Source: Hyperoplus lanceolatus | Taxonomy: Eukaryota; Chordata; Actinopteri; Uranoscopiformes; Ammodytidae | DNA length: 64,000 bases | Assembly: GCA_026929865.2 (NCBI GenBank) | Contig: CM049404.1 | Location: 4,032,001-4,096,000, forward strand | Direction of reading: 5' to 3' | Shown here: piece by piece, positions 1 through 12,913 of the stretch | How the letters are laid out: every line of letters begins with the position of its first letter | Numbering within the stretch: position 1 is the first letter of the stretch | The notes under the pieces: model-generated | Database searches by the model: none | The model's input: only the letters and a program-made list of their open reading frames with translations | Told to the model about the DNA's origin: nothing | Position numbers and translations under genes: made by a program

Positions 1-427
1 GAAAATAAAAAAATACTATACCTCAAATTTGTAGTTATTTACACATCTGCCGACAGTCACAGTTTGACTACATAACCTTCCATTTAGCTTGGTGAAATAT
101 CTGTCTCTTTTGGCTGCTAACTGTTCACGTGCTGCACATTTCAGCCTGTTGTTTTGTGGTGAGTGTAGGTAACATACAGTGTGTTGTTGTTGCTGAAAAC
201 AGCTGTTGTTGCTGTAGGAAAACCAGCTTGATATGATTGGTGAAAATTACCCAAGAACATCTGAAACACTCACTTAAGAAGATGGTATCTATAGTATAGT
301 CAGGTACAGTTAGAACTATTGAGGGGGTTTTCAGTACAAGACAAGAGGCATGTTTTACATTCCGCTCAGGGCAAATCAGTTCTGATATAAACATATTGAT
401 TAGCACAGATGGTGATACTTTATATTA
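1..427. other. Intergenic, nothing recognised
   Basis: AT-rich sequence ending at the first element's ATTA target site. Its 93-codon minus-strand frame shows no motif, so I do not call a gene. Confidence 0.5.
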
Positions 428-879
428 AGGGCTGTGCAATATGGCGATATAGATTGTCTGACGAAACAAAAACGTCTATCGTTTCATTTTATGCAATATC
501 GTTTATTTTGTTATGTTGCAAATCCCACTCTTTAGGACACAAACTATAGCCTACATGTAGCTCGCAGTGAAGTTACTGTTAATTAAACCGAAGATTTCCT
601 ACAGCGTAACTTCACATTAAAAGCCTTTAACTGGTGAAATGTGAGAAATCAAAGTCAACTTTGACTTTTATTTTGAAGCAGAAACATTTAGCGCTTCCTA
701 GCCCCGCTGCGCTTCCATCACACTACTTCCACCTGACCGCACCAGGCTTTTCTCGCTTGTGTGATAATCAAAGTTCATTTCGGACACTAAAATACATCGG
801 TAACAGACCTGTCTGTGTTTGCACACATGTAGACGAGTATTCCATAAGGAGAGGATCATATATCCCCGCTGACAGAGCA

Positions 880-1080
880 GTCGAACCGACGTCACCCGGG
901 AAGCGTTCGACAGCCTTGCAGCAATAGCAGCCGAGCTAGCGGGGCAGTTCGGCTGCTATCCCCGTGGGCTGTTGCGCACTTCCCGGCTCGCAGTAATGCG
1001 CGGCTCGGCTGCTCTCTCAACGGTGAGAAGCTCCTGCGCTCCCCGGGGCGGTCACCCTCTCCGCGGGGTGAATTTACAAG
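880..1080. other. CpG-dense GC-rich block inside transposon
   Basis: CpG-rich DNA with CCCGGG, CCGCGG and several GCGC sites stands out against AT-rich surroundings. It lies wholly inside the ATTA-flanked element. It could be the element's own promoter region or a CpG-island-like patch. No open frame with recognisable coding character follows it. Confidence 0.4.
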
Positions 1081-1175
1081 CCACCGCAGCCTCAGCTAAA
1101 GAGGATAGCTCCATTAGGCTAATGAGCTAAGCTATGGAGGAGTCCACCAATTCAGTCAATTCTGTGCCCTGAAAC

Positions 1176-1747
1176 TAGCCTGGCTCCGCCCGCCCACCTA
1201 CTTCCGCCCAAATTTCAATTTCCCTTCAGTAGTCAGTCTGGGGATGGGGCGTATTAGTGGGATTCTTCTCGTCCAGAGTTTTGGTTGTCCAATCAGCGAA
1301 CAGAGCGAGTGGCTGAGAACGATGACGTTGAAGTCGCGCTCCAGTTTCAGTTGAATGCTGCGTTCCTTTATACTCGGAAATTTCCGACTTGGTAGTTCCG
1401 AGTTCCGACATATGTGTTCCAGTGCATCTGCTCGGGAAAGTATGTACGCCTACAACCTTTCTCATCCAAATAACTAAACGTTAGGCTCTAGCAAGTTACC
1501 ATTGCCAGATACCGGTAGATCCATAGACTACAATATGTAGTGAAGTCGGAAATTTCCGAGTTCCCTGTACAACTGGAACGCACCGTCAGAAGCCGGCTCA
1601 TGGCGTACGGCACGACCAAACGTTATGCAATTGGTTGGCTAATCCAGAGTGGCACTGAGCAGATCCAATAGTTTTAAACTTCAACAGACACCCGCCTCCA
1701 AGTGAGTGAACGTTTGCCAATTACAGCAGTTCCAGACCGTCTGTCAA
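1176..1747. mobile_element. hAT-like element, copy 1 (one end lost)
   Basis: Begins TAGCCTGGCTCCGCC and aligns along its length, in reverse orientation, with the copy at 50529-51294. Shared stretches include GAGTGGCTGAGAA, CCAGAGTGGCACTG and CTTCAACAGACACC. The distal end present in copy 2 is missing here. The 8-bp duplication of copy 2 suggests the hAT superfamily. There is no coding content. Confidence 0.6.
1358..1583. mobile_element. MITE with TGCGTTCC ends (family G)
   Basis: Starts CTGCGTTCC followed by ACTCGGAAATTTCCGACTT and ends with AAGTCGGAAATTTCCGAG then GGAACGCA, giving inverted termini. The homologous copy at 50529-51294 reads straight through this point, an empty site that independently marks the insertion. 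No clear target duplication remains. Confidence 0.65.
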
Positions 1748-1968
1748 TTTTCTATTTTGTTGAATGCTTGAAGATTTGTGTTTTAATAAAAGCTGACAAT
1801 AATCAAATATGGGTAAATACTTTATTTGTTGAGTATTTAATTATTTATATTAAATATGTATTAATTGAATTGACAGAACATATGCTATATTGTCAAATGT
1901 ATTGTTATCGGGATAAGACATTTCTATATCGGGATATGAGATTTTGGTCATATTGCCCAGCCCTATTA

Positions 1969-3883
1969 GGGTCCTTTAAGCCCACACACAATGTCCCTCT
2001 TGAGCAGAGTCTGGCTGGTAACACAAATTCTCAAGGGAGCACTGACGGTGTTTTCGGTATGAATGGACGACTACAGAACAGCGGATTAAAATGTTGCATG
2101 CTGCAGGTTGATGATTAGCTGCTACAGAGTGTAGTTTCAGCATGGCCTTTAGTCATAGTCAAGTGTGTGTCCCCCCCCACACAAGGAGTTTGCCAATGGC
2201 TTTGCTTTACTTCAAGTCCCAGTAATGGAAGATCTATTCTTCTTTTCAGCAACAAGCAGCTTACCATTATTGCTTGTCAGACTACAAAAACTGCATGACT
2301 GTACACTGTCAATTAAAAAAAAATATTTTGAGAGAAATTACAAGTTCAGAGTACAATCTTTCTGTGCTGAAATGTTTAAAGACATTGTGTGACTCATGTT
2401 TCACTTGTTGGATAGGGTTGGAACTACACTATCCAACATATAGGACAGGACCTTTGAACGTGTTAAACCCAACACTGGATAGAGGTAAACAAATAACGAA
2501 CATAATATTCACCTCAGTCAAAAATAACAAAGGTCAATTGGACTACTTTTTAATTTCTTCCCCAACTGTCTCAAAAAATTAATGTGCGAATATTCTTCAT
2601 ATTACCATGGATTCTACAGGAGCTGATGATTGTGACTACCAGACAGTGTTAACAGTTATTTTTCTTAACAGACCTTTACCAAAGGTCGTTTGTGGAGTGT
2701 TATGCCTTACGACTGTAAGTGTGGGAGCTGAGGAGGGGCATAAATGTTCTTTTTTCTTACCACTATGTGCTGTGTGGCTTTATTTCTGCATGATCATTTT
2801 ATGAAGTTCTTTTAAGCAAGAGTGAGAAGCTGATCATCCACATCATCAAAGTTTAACAGCCTTGAGTGCTTCTCTGTGCTCAGCTCTGACCCTGAGTAGC
2901 AAGGCCCTGCAAACATCTGACACAAGTTTTGTTTTGACTCATGCTTTTTTCTTTTTAAAGCTAACGCACAGAGATATATGTGTGTTCTGCCAGCTTGTCC
3001 GCCGCTCCTTACCTTCTGTGCTCCGGTCGCTTGGGAAAGACCAAACAGTAATCTACAAAAGCACACTATGGGGGAACTGTCATGGTTGAAGCTTGTCCTG
3101 CTATACTCTCCTTCTGTATCAAGAAAAAAAGCTTTTCCTTCTCTCTTTGATGTGCCGGTGCCTTTGTGCTTGCTGCTGGCAATGTGATGCCCCCAGCTTT
3201 TTCTCTGCATTCATCCTCCCCTGTCAGTCCAGCTGACATCAGTCAAGAGTATGCATAGATGAGTATGCTCTCTCGGCATGAAATGGTTTTGTCACTCAAG
3301 AAGAACACTCAGCATCTCAAACATACGTACAAACTGCCAAACAGTGGTTGGAAGTTGAAGCCGTGTTTTGGAGATATGCTGACATGGTGAAGAGACAGTC
3401 CTATGTGTGTTTTTTTTATCTCTTCAACACTGCAAGGATGACTTTTTCAAAAAGTATCCAACTCGACCTGTTAAATCAACAGGAGATTTTTGTTTTCTGT
3501 AAATCCATGCTACCCGGCACTTAGAAAATAAACAATAAAATGACAATGACAACATGTGACAATAACATAGCTACCACTGGACTGCACCAGTGTCGGACAT
3601 TTGCATTTTAAGATATCCTGATTTTAAACCCTTGTATTGGAAACACACCAATAACAATGCATCCTACAATTCCCAAAATGCAGCTTGATTGACCCCTTTG
3701 TTGGACATTTGTCAAACTCCACACACCCTGTTTGGAACCTACAGGCCTTAGCCAAGATTAGGGTGTATAATATTTCATGATCAGGGGTTATACATCCTAT
3801 GATGACATCACCAGGGGTATTTTTGCATATTTGACACATCTCATTCAGAACAACATATTACATTAACATTATAGAACTGTTCT
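1969..3883. other. Intergenic, nothing recognised
   Basis: No terminal repeats, LINE tail or coding motif seen. The overlapping frames on both strands at 2812-3210 are not consistent with one gene. Confidence 0.45.
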
Positions 3884-3910
3884 AAAGACTGAGTGTGGGG
3901 GGGGGGGGGG

Positions 3911-4102
3911 CGCTTTAGCTCAGTTGGTATGGCGTCCCCCTCCCGGGCCGGGCCCAGCAGCAGACCCGGGTTTGATTTCCCACCCGCGGTCGTTCTCTGC
4001 ATGTCACTCCCCTCTGCCCCATTTCACCTCTGTCTCTCTGCACTATCAAATAAAGCATAAAAATGGCCAAAAAATATCTTAAAAAAAAAAAAAAAAAAAA
4101 AA
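3911..4102 (+). mobile_element. tRNA-derived SINE, full length
   Basis: The head carries a Pol III A-box (TAGCTCAGTTGG) and a B-box-like GGTTTGATTTCC. A tRNA-unrelated body with a CTGCATGTCACTCCCCTCTG core follows, then a poly(A) tail (about 4079-4102). It is flanked by AAAGACTGAGTG at 3884-3895 and 4100-4111, the target duplication of LINE-driven insertion. A 14-G run (3897-3910) sits just upstream. The same family recurs at 35164-35330 and, split, at 61016-63637. Confidence 0.85.
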
Positions 4103-4111
4103 GACTGAGTG

Positions 4112-5682
4112 GGGCTTCTGATAAGAAGCAAACAGATTGTTATGTGTACTATGGCCTCTGTTAAAATGGCTATCTGAGATGGATGGTGTTATATTGTTAC
4201 TATAATGTCAACTGTTGGCAGCTCATGCTGTGCTTTACAAAGCATTTTGTGTTTCATTCTAAACAAACACTACAGCAGGGGCTACAAGCGCACGGACAAA
4301 AGCAGAGATTTACAAATGCAGTCATTTATGTATTGTTCAATGGCTTACATCTCAGTCAGCATACTTGTAAATGTACTCTTCAAACCTATTATCAAAACTA
4401 TAGATTGATTGATGATGACATGAGGAGGTCAAATGTATGATCTGATGATTTGCCTATAGAAGAAAGTTTGAATTTGTTAAAAATATATTAACCATTTAAC
4501 TTCCACACTAAGAGAGAGTAGAATTTAGATGTACACTATGTATATTATGTCTGTGTAACTTACAAATGCAATGAGTAGCAATGGTTAGAAAATGCGTACA
4601 AAATGAGAAATGAGTGACCTGAGCCACACTGTTTCATAGAGGCAACTCAACTGGGCGAGTAGACCCACAAGGATCATACATATATATATTTTATTATCAA
4701 AATGTATTTCCTTCAACTACAATATGATTGTTAGAGGGTCTACAAATGATATGTGAAAAGATTTTCTTTTTACCTGGACGTTTGCTCTTACTCTGTGAAT
4801 GAGTATAAACAGCCAAAGATGGGTTTTCAGATTTTTAACTACAGCAATATGTCGGCGTAAAAAAAGTCAACCGTGTGGTTACGATGCCAGTTCAAGCTAT
4901 TAACATGTGATGAAATAAAATCCTATTGGATGTTAAAATCAGTGGTGGAAATGACCATGTTTTACAATGGGAACCCATACTTCGGTGGGTGTTGACTTGG
5001 ACTTGGCCGAGCAATGTATAGGCTACAGCTGCTATTGCTTTACCTTGCATTACCTTGAGCACTTAAAATTAGGGAGGATCCTAAGCCAAAGTGTGGGTGT
5101 TTGGAGGTCCTCCCCCATAAATTGCAAATGCCACTTCAGCATCTAAACACACCAACGTTGATGGTTTACTGACTAGTTATTGCTCTTTGGTTGATGCAGA
5201 ACAATACTTGTATTGTTAAATTGGTTATTCTGACATTTAAAATTAGTTCTATCAGAAACTTATTTTACTGCCACATATTATTTTGGACAGAAGGCCAAAA
5301 CATAAAGAAAAAGCTACACTTCTGTTGAGCAGATGTTAGAAATGCTGTCTGCACTATGTTTGCTGGAGAGGGCAAATATCGTTTTCGCCTGGTCCATTTG
5401 AGTCCTTAAATATTTACTCATGACAATCACAGGTCCAGTTTCACTGTTTGTCTGAAGCTACATCACATACCACCACAGGCTGAATTAGCTGTGTGTATTT
5501 ATCCAGCTCACCTTGTGTGTTATCATCCAGCCGGGCTGTCATTTGTCTGATAAGAGCACAGGATTGTTTCTAGATATGAGCAAATGTCCTCCTCAGTCTT
5601 CTTTAAATCCTTTGCTTGATAAGTGCCACGTGGTTCAAGAGGGTTTTCCTGCAAAGGTCACTTCAAAAAACCAGGGCGACAG
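4112..5682. other. Intergenic, nothing recognised
   Basis: AT-rich, single-copy-looking sequence. The frames at 4183-4440 contain no motif. Confidence 0.45.
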
Positions 5683-6003
5683 TTAAAGCTGCAGTTGAGA
5701 GTTTTTTTACTGTAATATTTGGCAAAACTGTCATAATAGCCATTCAGCTATATGTAGGTGAAGTGGTCTGAAAATATTTTTTTATCACTTTGCTCCCCCC
5801 TGCCTCTGTGTGCTGCCCCCCAAAATTGCCACCGCTCATGTTAATTTTGACCAATCAGAGCGAGGTCAGATTCTCCGTTCTTATTGGCTGTGGGACCTTG
5901 GCAACGACGTTGATGCGTCAGTTGCGTGAGCGTTCACAACCCTAGCAGTCTGACACTAGCCTATTGTTTGGTACAAGGCTAATACGGCGGACAGCAAGTA
6001 GCA

Positions 6004-6306
6004 ATGTCTTCACAAACGAACCCTCAATTTACCATTCCCAGGGTACCAACAACTAACACCGCTAAGACAGCAAAAAAACGAGGAAAGACGAATGTTGAAA
6101 AGTTAACTGAAAGGGAGACGGAGAGAGCTCGAAAAAAAGTACACCGGCCATGTTCTTGCCCTATCACATCAAGACCTCTCCGACCTCGTCCCCTTCCTCT
6201 GCCCCTAGGCTTCCTGCCGCTAGCAGCAGGACGTCCGCTGACCCTATATAGCCCTCGTTCTGTGCTCAGTGTTGCCAACTCAAAGCGATTTTGTCGCTAT
6301 ATTTAG
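6004..6306 (+). pseudogene. Lys/Arg-rich reading frame in TTAA element
   Basis: A 100-codon frame starts with an ATG inside the TTAA-flanked element. Residues 20-50 are rich in Lys, Arg, Glu and Thr, as in the basic N-terminal part of a DNA-binding transposon protein. It then becomes Pro-rich low-complexity sequence and runs into the nested MITE at 6267, so the last 13 or so codons are MITE. I do not recognise the protein. It is probably an exon remnant of the element's own gene, but it could be a chance frame: the opposite strand is also open here for 84 codons. Confidence 0.2.
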
Positions 6307-6540
6307 TGACTTTTCAGCCCCCCTGGCGACTTTTTTTTTCAAAACAGCGACAAGCGACAAATCTAGCTTTTTTTTCTGGTGTTATTGGTGACTTTTTTCA
6401 CCAAAGCAAGTATCACCTCTTCTCAACGAGCACTGACAGGCAGCCCGCTCCTCGCGCAGCAGCCCCTCCCAGCTGCGGTCAGAGCAGGAGCATAGATAGT
6501 AGGAGATACACACACACACCTCTCCGCTCTGTTACAATTA
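6267..6540 (-). mobile_element. hAT MITE fragment (CAGTGTTGCC family)
   Basis: Starts CAGTGTTGCCAACT and matches the complement of 13250-13540 for roughly 270 bp, including the CGACAAGCGACAAATCTAGC stretch and CAGCCCCTCCCAGCTGCGG. The far terminus is absent, so the copy is truncated or eroded. Short CA and repeat expansions occur near 6490-6520. Confidence 0.7.
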
Positions 6541-6845
6541 GTTTGCTATCTTGCCTGGCTGTTACAGCTACTTTTGTTAGGCCTACCAGCACACTTACAA
6601 TGATTTTAAGCTAACATACATGGTATGTCTGTGAATAAAATATATGCTCAATATGTACGTATGTAGTTATCATTACTAATGTTTAATCACCTCGGAATCG
6701 GACATGGTGTTTGTCTCCTGTCAATGTAACTGAATTCACATGAACGTGCATAGCTGTTGTTCGGAGGGAGGAGCTACAGCAGGTAGAGCGTTGGGAAAAC
6801 AGCCGTTGGGATCCCAATGGCTGAAACTCTCAACTGCAGCTTTAA

Positions 6846-8280
6846 CCGTGCCAGGACTACTATAAAATCCTGAATTCATTTACAAAAGGGATTCCAGGTT
6901 TAGAAAGATGAATTAGCAGATTATCTGCATATTAGCTGATTTAGTAATGGATGTGTTCTCTAACAAGTTAAGTGGCAGATAAGTGATGCCATGCAGCCAC
7001 AAAGGTCAATGGTGTGTTTATATCTGGGTAAAAAGCCCCTATGTAAATACATGTTCTATTAGCCTGAGCTGCCCACCTTATTAAGGGAGGGAATGCAGTA
7101 ATCAATCACAAGGCAAATTGGATTTGGATTAGATTTTTTTTTCTTTGTGGTATCCACAATGAGCAGCAGGATTGTCAGACGCTGGCGGTTTGACTTTGAC
7201 TATGACATTCCAAGTCGCCAGAAATTAGTCACGCACCGGAGGAAAAGGGTGATATAAGTAGTGTAATGACACATGGGGGTTCAGGTTCTCTAGCTGAAGT
7301 AATACCAAATATCTCCTGAAATATCACCGCTAAAGTCGAGGGTACTTTTTCCCAGAGATTATACTTTGTATCCATCTTATTATTTTCAAGATGTTGGCAT
7401 CGAAAAAGCGTGCAGAAAGATGTTTTAAATGTAAACTAAGGGAGATTAATGAGGCACCATTACAGCTAAAAGCTTTAGCACGTAAGCACATAAAGAATGC
7501 AGTAATTACTGTATATATTGCCGCCCGCAAGGATAACCCTCTCTCTTAATGAGACTTCAGTGATTTCCCAACAACATATAGCCAAGCAGTTAAAACAAAA
7601 AGGAATGTTCCAAAAACCTTTTACAGCGCTGCTGTAGGCTGTATTGATTTTGGGTCTTTTTCGGAAACATTCAAATGATGGGCAAGACTTTCGGGAGCTT
7701 TATGACATGAAAGACCCATGGAAATGTGAAATTCCATTAATGTAATGAAATAAATGTATCCCCACCTCATGAGTTTCAATTAACTATGTTTCCTTAACAA
7801 ATGGAGCGAGTGTCAGCAGTTGGGAATTACCTCAAGGTTACCACTGACTCCAACATGCATCAAAGTTGCCAAAAATTCATACCATGCAAAATGTCCTGGC
7901 ACTTATCCCTCCTCCATCTGTTTCAGAGTCAATATCCCCCGCTGAATGAATATTGCTCAATTTGTTTAGTTTACAGCATTTTTGTTTTAGATTAAAACTA
8001 ATCTCTGGGAGGACCAACCATGCCAAATGCGACAAGTCACCCAAGGTAAATTGAATTTTGGTAACTGTCTTTCAAGATGACAAGCCTAAGTGTTTTACGA
8101 GGTACTGTGCCAGCTGGCGAGAAAACATGATTGTCTTGAACGAAAATTTTTACAAATCACTTCAACAAAAACGTTGATTAGCATTTTCTGTTCTGCACAT
8201 TCCTTGGGTTCTCCAGTGATTGACTGACACTGCTTAAGGCCAAGAATTAGTAAAGCACATAGCCCTCAATAATGCCACTT
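6846..8280. other. Unassigned, low-repeat interval
   Basis: No transposon ends seen. Blocks at about 7170-7250 and 7440-7560 are balanced in composition and free of repeats. They are candidates for conserved non-coding sequence, which only alignment could show. Confidence 0.35.
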
Positions 8281-8283
8281 CAT

Positions 8284-8558
8284 ACTTGTGTTCCAAATCA
8301 CATACTCTTTCTTTTTACTACACTACATACTAAAGTACAAAAGAGTTTTAGGGCCACAGGAAAAATAAAATCAGATAAGGAAGATTTTTTTCTCATTATG
8401 TCGAGAAATGTCCAGAATAATACTCCAAAATGCTGATGGAGTTAGTTGTGCATTTATGTATTTTCAGCATACTACAACTGACGTGCATTTATTGGGACAT
8501 CCTAAATCTTTTTCTGGCTTACTAAATAGTATGGACATTTGGGATTTGGAACGCAGGG
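8284..8558. mobile_element. Family A MITE, copy 1
   Basis: Flanked by CAT (8281-8283, 8559-8561). The ends match the GCGTTCCAAATCACATACT / GGAACGCAGGG pair of family A, with the left end mutated. The interior matches the copies at 43181, 43896 and 48046 (GGGACATCCTAAATCTTTTT, CATACTACA). The 3-bp duplication and short ends suggest a PIF/Harbinger-type element. Confidence 0.75.
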
Positions 8559-8561
8559 CAT

Positions 8562-9192
<631 letters not shown>

Positions 9193-9643
9193 CCTATTTT
9201 GAATTCTGTTGAATACACACGCCTTAGAAAAACCTCAAGTGCGGATGCTGAGTGAATATTAACTCACATTATGTACAATGCAGGTCTCAGATGTCACTCA
9301 GAAGGAATTCCCCCTTGGTTTTTGGTCCATATCCTTGGCAGGTGTCACTCACTATTCCTTAGAGCCTCCCAGAGCTTCCCTTTTCTTTTTTCCCCCTCTC
9401 TTTATGTGATGGATTTTTAAAAGATGATCAGTTTTCCATTGATGATAACTGACACAACATGGGTCTTTCTTTAGATGAATGAGGGCAGCATTGGTGTAAG
9501 TGTCATAAGATTTTCAAAACACACCACTTTCCTCATATCTTTAATGCAGATATGATATTTTGTTTGCCAATAATTACTCAGCAGATTCAATTGAGATGTT
9601 CTTATTGCATAAGTTATTAGTACATCTACCTACTTTGATGTCG
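9193..9643. other. Intergenic, nothing recognised
   Basis: No repeat boundary or coding motif seen up to the start of the next element. Confidence 0.4.
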
Positions 9644-10900
9644 GTGAGAACTGGGGAATGTGAGCCATCGGGTAATGTGAGACACCCCCTGTATCTAGGC
9701 AATGTAACACATTTTTGGTCATATGAGATATATGTTTTCAAGCCTCTCTCATTTTCCCTTGGCCATGAAAGAGAGGACCTCATGGTGATGTTGTAAGCAT
9801 GTTATTTTCACAAAAATGTCTTTTTAGCACGTAAAAGTAAATTTTCTTGCTGTCAACTTCATCGATTAGTGTGCCAAAGCAAATTGATTCAGGTAGAAAA
9901 ACTTCTATCATACATGTTGATGAACTACCAACATATGAAACCATTTGATGATGATAACTGAAGATTAGCCTGATTTGCTGAGAGAGGTAGTTTTTTCTCA
10001 AATTGTGGCAGTGGGGTAAAGTGAGACAAATGCTGTGGGGTAAAGTGAGACAGTGTCTGTGCCCTCTTTTAATGAATCCATTATATTTGAGCTAGCAAGG
10101 AGACTAGTTTGAATAAGACAAAAGACAATGTGGGCTGGAGGTGGGGGTTGATGGTTGAAGGGGTGTCAGCAAGGGCATGGTTTGGCACTTATGTATGTGG
10201 GGGACTGGAGAGTGACCTTTAACACCAATAGAGTAATATATCTTTATTCAATGAATGATCCCAATAAAACAAATGCAGAAAAATATTAATCAAAGACTCA
10301 AAAGATGGAAAATGACAGCTGGGTCTAGTCCTGTGTTCAGAGTCCCAGGCCGTTCTAGCTGGTTCTGATTGTTCTTTGCTCTGACTCCCAGAAACTAGGT
10401 GGCTCTAAGGGTCCTGTATTCTGACCCCTAACTGGTTTGATCTGTCATTTGAATGTTAGTTATTGAACATGAATTATATGGTGTATTTGATCAGAGTTAC
10501 TTTTAATTGTTTAGAAAATGTTGTTCTTAATTGACCAAACCCCATGATTCTGTTACTCGTCCGACATTAGTTTTGGAATATTTGGTTTTCAAGCTAGCTG
10601 TCAGGATTGTAACTGTTATAACATTTGTTGTTATGGTAGTTTCAGAGTGGAAAAAGTAAGTGGATCAGTTTACCCCTTGATTTCTCTGGTCTGTCTCACA
10701 GCTGGGGTAAACTGAGACACATGACAACTTTTTTTAAAACAATCATACACTGCCCTTTGCCATGAATAAATTCTGCTAATGCCCTTTTCTAGGAAACATC
10801 CTGAATTAATGGGAAATGTGTAAATTTGACTAATAAATCATTTTAGCTCTCTTAGAGGGAAGCAAATGTAAAAAGTGTCTCACATTACCCCGTTGAGTTT
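9644..10900. mobile_element. GGGGTAAAGTGAGACA-motif element, copy 1 (family J)
   Basis: Aligns end to end, in inverted orientation, with 21251-22512. The outermost bases (TAGGGG) are lost at both ends. The motif GGGGTAAAGTGAGACA or close variants (GGTAATGTGAGACA, GGGTAAACTGAGACA and complements) recurs at both ends and inside near 10010-10050 and 10670-10720. There is no coding capacity. Superfamily unassigned. Confidence 0.7.
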
Positions 10901-12244
10901 AGAAAGTGGTATGTTTTTGACACTCTGGATTTTGCAGTCCCTAACACTCCAGCAGATAAATGAAATTCAGCCACCATTAATGAGTGATAAAATAGGAATA
11001 TACTTTAGATCAGTGATGCAGATATTGTCTGCTTGGGTTAATTGTTTGTCCATCTGTTATTAATGCAGCAGAGTTCCAGCGGGAGCTGCTGAAAATGAGA
11101 GCTGCATGTGGTGTCTTCATAGTTCTCTTTTTACTATGCTCCTGTTTAATTACTGTACAAATGTATGTGCACATTAGTATTTATTCAAACTAGCGGGCTA
11201 CCTCCGGCAATGTGCGTTAGATGCTAGATGCTTCACGGTCCTGTTGTAGTGTCCGACCCTTGACCTTGTCGTGATTGGTAGGTAAGTAGCCTAAGTCACT
11301 TTTGCATTAATCTATTTGTGCTAATTAGCTATTAAGGTGTTCATATTATATAGGTGAAAACATAGTTCATTATGTCAATGAAAGTAGTTAAGTTTATGAA
11401 AATGTATCAGATAATGAAGATGTTATGTTGTAACTCTTAAATTAAGCATCATATGTTGAGAATTTAAAATTAAATCTGTTGTTTCAGCATACACTTCCCT
11501 GAAGTGACATTTGCATTACTTTAAATGATGATAATCTCATATTAAAAAAACTAAACTAAAGCTAAAGATAGGATTACATAAAGCAATCCAACCTCTCTCT
11601 TTACTTGCTGTATAAAGGATGACAGCCATTGCACTTTCACAGAATTCAAAGGCCAAGTAAACACAGACCAGTTTCTGTGCTTCTATTTGTTTGGTGTCCT
11701 TCTTTCCATGTTCAAATGAAAAGGTAACCTTCACTGCCTCTGAGTCATCAGCATGTGATTTCAGAGCAGCAGCAGAGGAACAGTTTATACACAATTTGAC
11801 TAGTCAAAGATAAAATCCTCTGTCTCAAGGTTACATTCTCAAGTAGACTAGACAGCTAGCAATTTATTTTATCAAGGCATGCTTTAAAAAAGAAAATAAA
11901 AGGTCGGAAAAACTTTTCAAACGCAAACATTAATGTATTTATCTAGGTGTTACTCATTAAAGTGAAACCTAATAGTTCAGTGATGTGAAGACGCTCATTT
12001 GGTGGCTGTAACCTGTGGTTGAGGTGCACAGACAGACATTTTATTCACACTCACAATCAACACTTCTGGATAGAAAAACAGAAGTACTGTATGTAAAATG
12101 ATCCCATTGTAAAGGTTCATTTGAGAGAGTTCTCAAGTGCTATCAGAAGTCAAAAACCATTGTGCTTTCCCAAAACATATGGAAATGTCTAAACTCAAAC
12201 ATGGGTTCATGTTGTGTAATGACTGGTGTCTGATAATCCATTTT
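10901..12244. other. Intergenic, nothing recognised
   Basis: AT-rich sequence. The 85-codon minus frame at 11537-11794 carries no recognisable domain. Confidence 0.4.
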
Positions 12245-12310
12245 AAGATTAGATTAGATTCACTTTATTGCCATTGCACAGTAACAGGTTACAATACAAC
12301 AACATGTAGG
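12245..12310 (-). mobile_element. LINE 3' tail fragment
   Basis: Read on the minus strand it gives GCAATGGCAATAAAGTGAAT followed by tandem AATCT units, the usual 3' terminus of an L2/CR1-type LINE. Only the tail is present. Confidence 0.5.
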
Positions 12311-12913
12311 TGGGTCTAACTAGAGTGCAAACATCAGTTTGAGCAACATGCATGTTAAAATATGGGTTGGAATAAATGAGAATCGAAGGAGGAATCTGAA
12401 ATGGCTTGAAAGGTTCTTTCAGGAGTTACCGACAATGGTGCCATATTTATGGGCAGGGCCGACGGACTGCGGAGGAAAGTGCGACAGTCACGGGGGGGCC
12501 CAAGGCAGAGGGGGGCCCATCAGAAAAAAAAAAATGTTAAAGCTGAATGTGGGGCCCCGATCTTCGAAGGACCTGAACAATGCCATTCCAAAAAAAGAAA
12601 TAATTGACTGGCTCATGATAGGCCCCTGACCCTTGCAAGGAGATCAGGGGCCTGCGCATGACTAAGGCATGTGTGCGGGAGAGTTGTAACGGCTGGATCA
12701 GGAGGACACAGGCGCGGAGACAGTAACAGTTTTAAGAAGATTTATTTTGGAAGTAACCAGCAGGGGGTTAGGACCGTGATCCGGGGGGAAGCTGGCTGTC
12801 ATGGGGCTCCAGGGAGAGAGCAACGGGGCAAGTCCAGGGAGCTGAGTGTGAGCAGGCTAGAGCAGGCAGGCAGAGGGGTCCGGGAGGAAGTGCTGGCGGG
12901 CGAGGGCTGGAGC

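Larger units (their letters stand above)
428..1964. mobile_element. ATTA-flanked DNA transposon, non-autonomous
   Basis: The ends are inverted: AGGGCTGTGCAATATGGC at the left and the complement-type CATATTGCCCAGCCCT at the right. Both ends are bordered by ATTA (424-427 and 1965-1968), read as the target duplication. AT-rich runs around GATAT lie just inside each end. No transposase is visible. The element was later hit by a hAT-like element (1176-1747), itself hit by a short MITE. The superfamily is not assigned because a 4-bp duplication with these ends fits no family I can name safely. Confidence 0.6.
5687..6841. mobile_element. TTAA-flanked DNA transposon with nested MITE
   Basis: TTAA (5683-5686 and 6842-6845) borders inverted ends AGCTGCAGTTGAGAGTTT and AAACTCTCAACTGCAGCT. 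A TTAA duplication is typical of piggyBac-like and Kolobok-like elements, and the ends do not decide between them. It holds a short lysine-rich reading frame (6004-6306) and a fragment of the CAGTGTTGCCAACT hAT MITE (from 6267). Confidence 0.7.

Noticed and set aside
3911-3985. Possible tRNA gene (A- and B-box present)
   Set aside because: Boxes belong to a SINE head: poly(A) tail and target duplication are present and the cloverleaf stems do not pair well. The heads at 35270 and 63615 are the same family.
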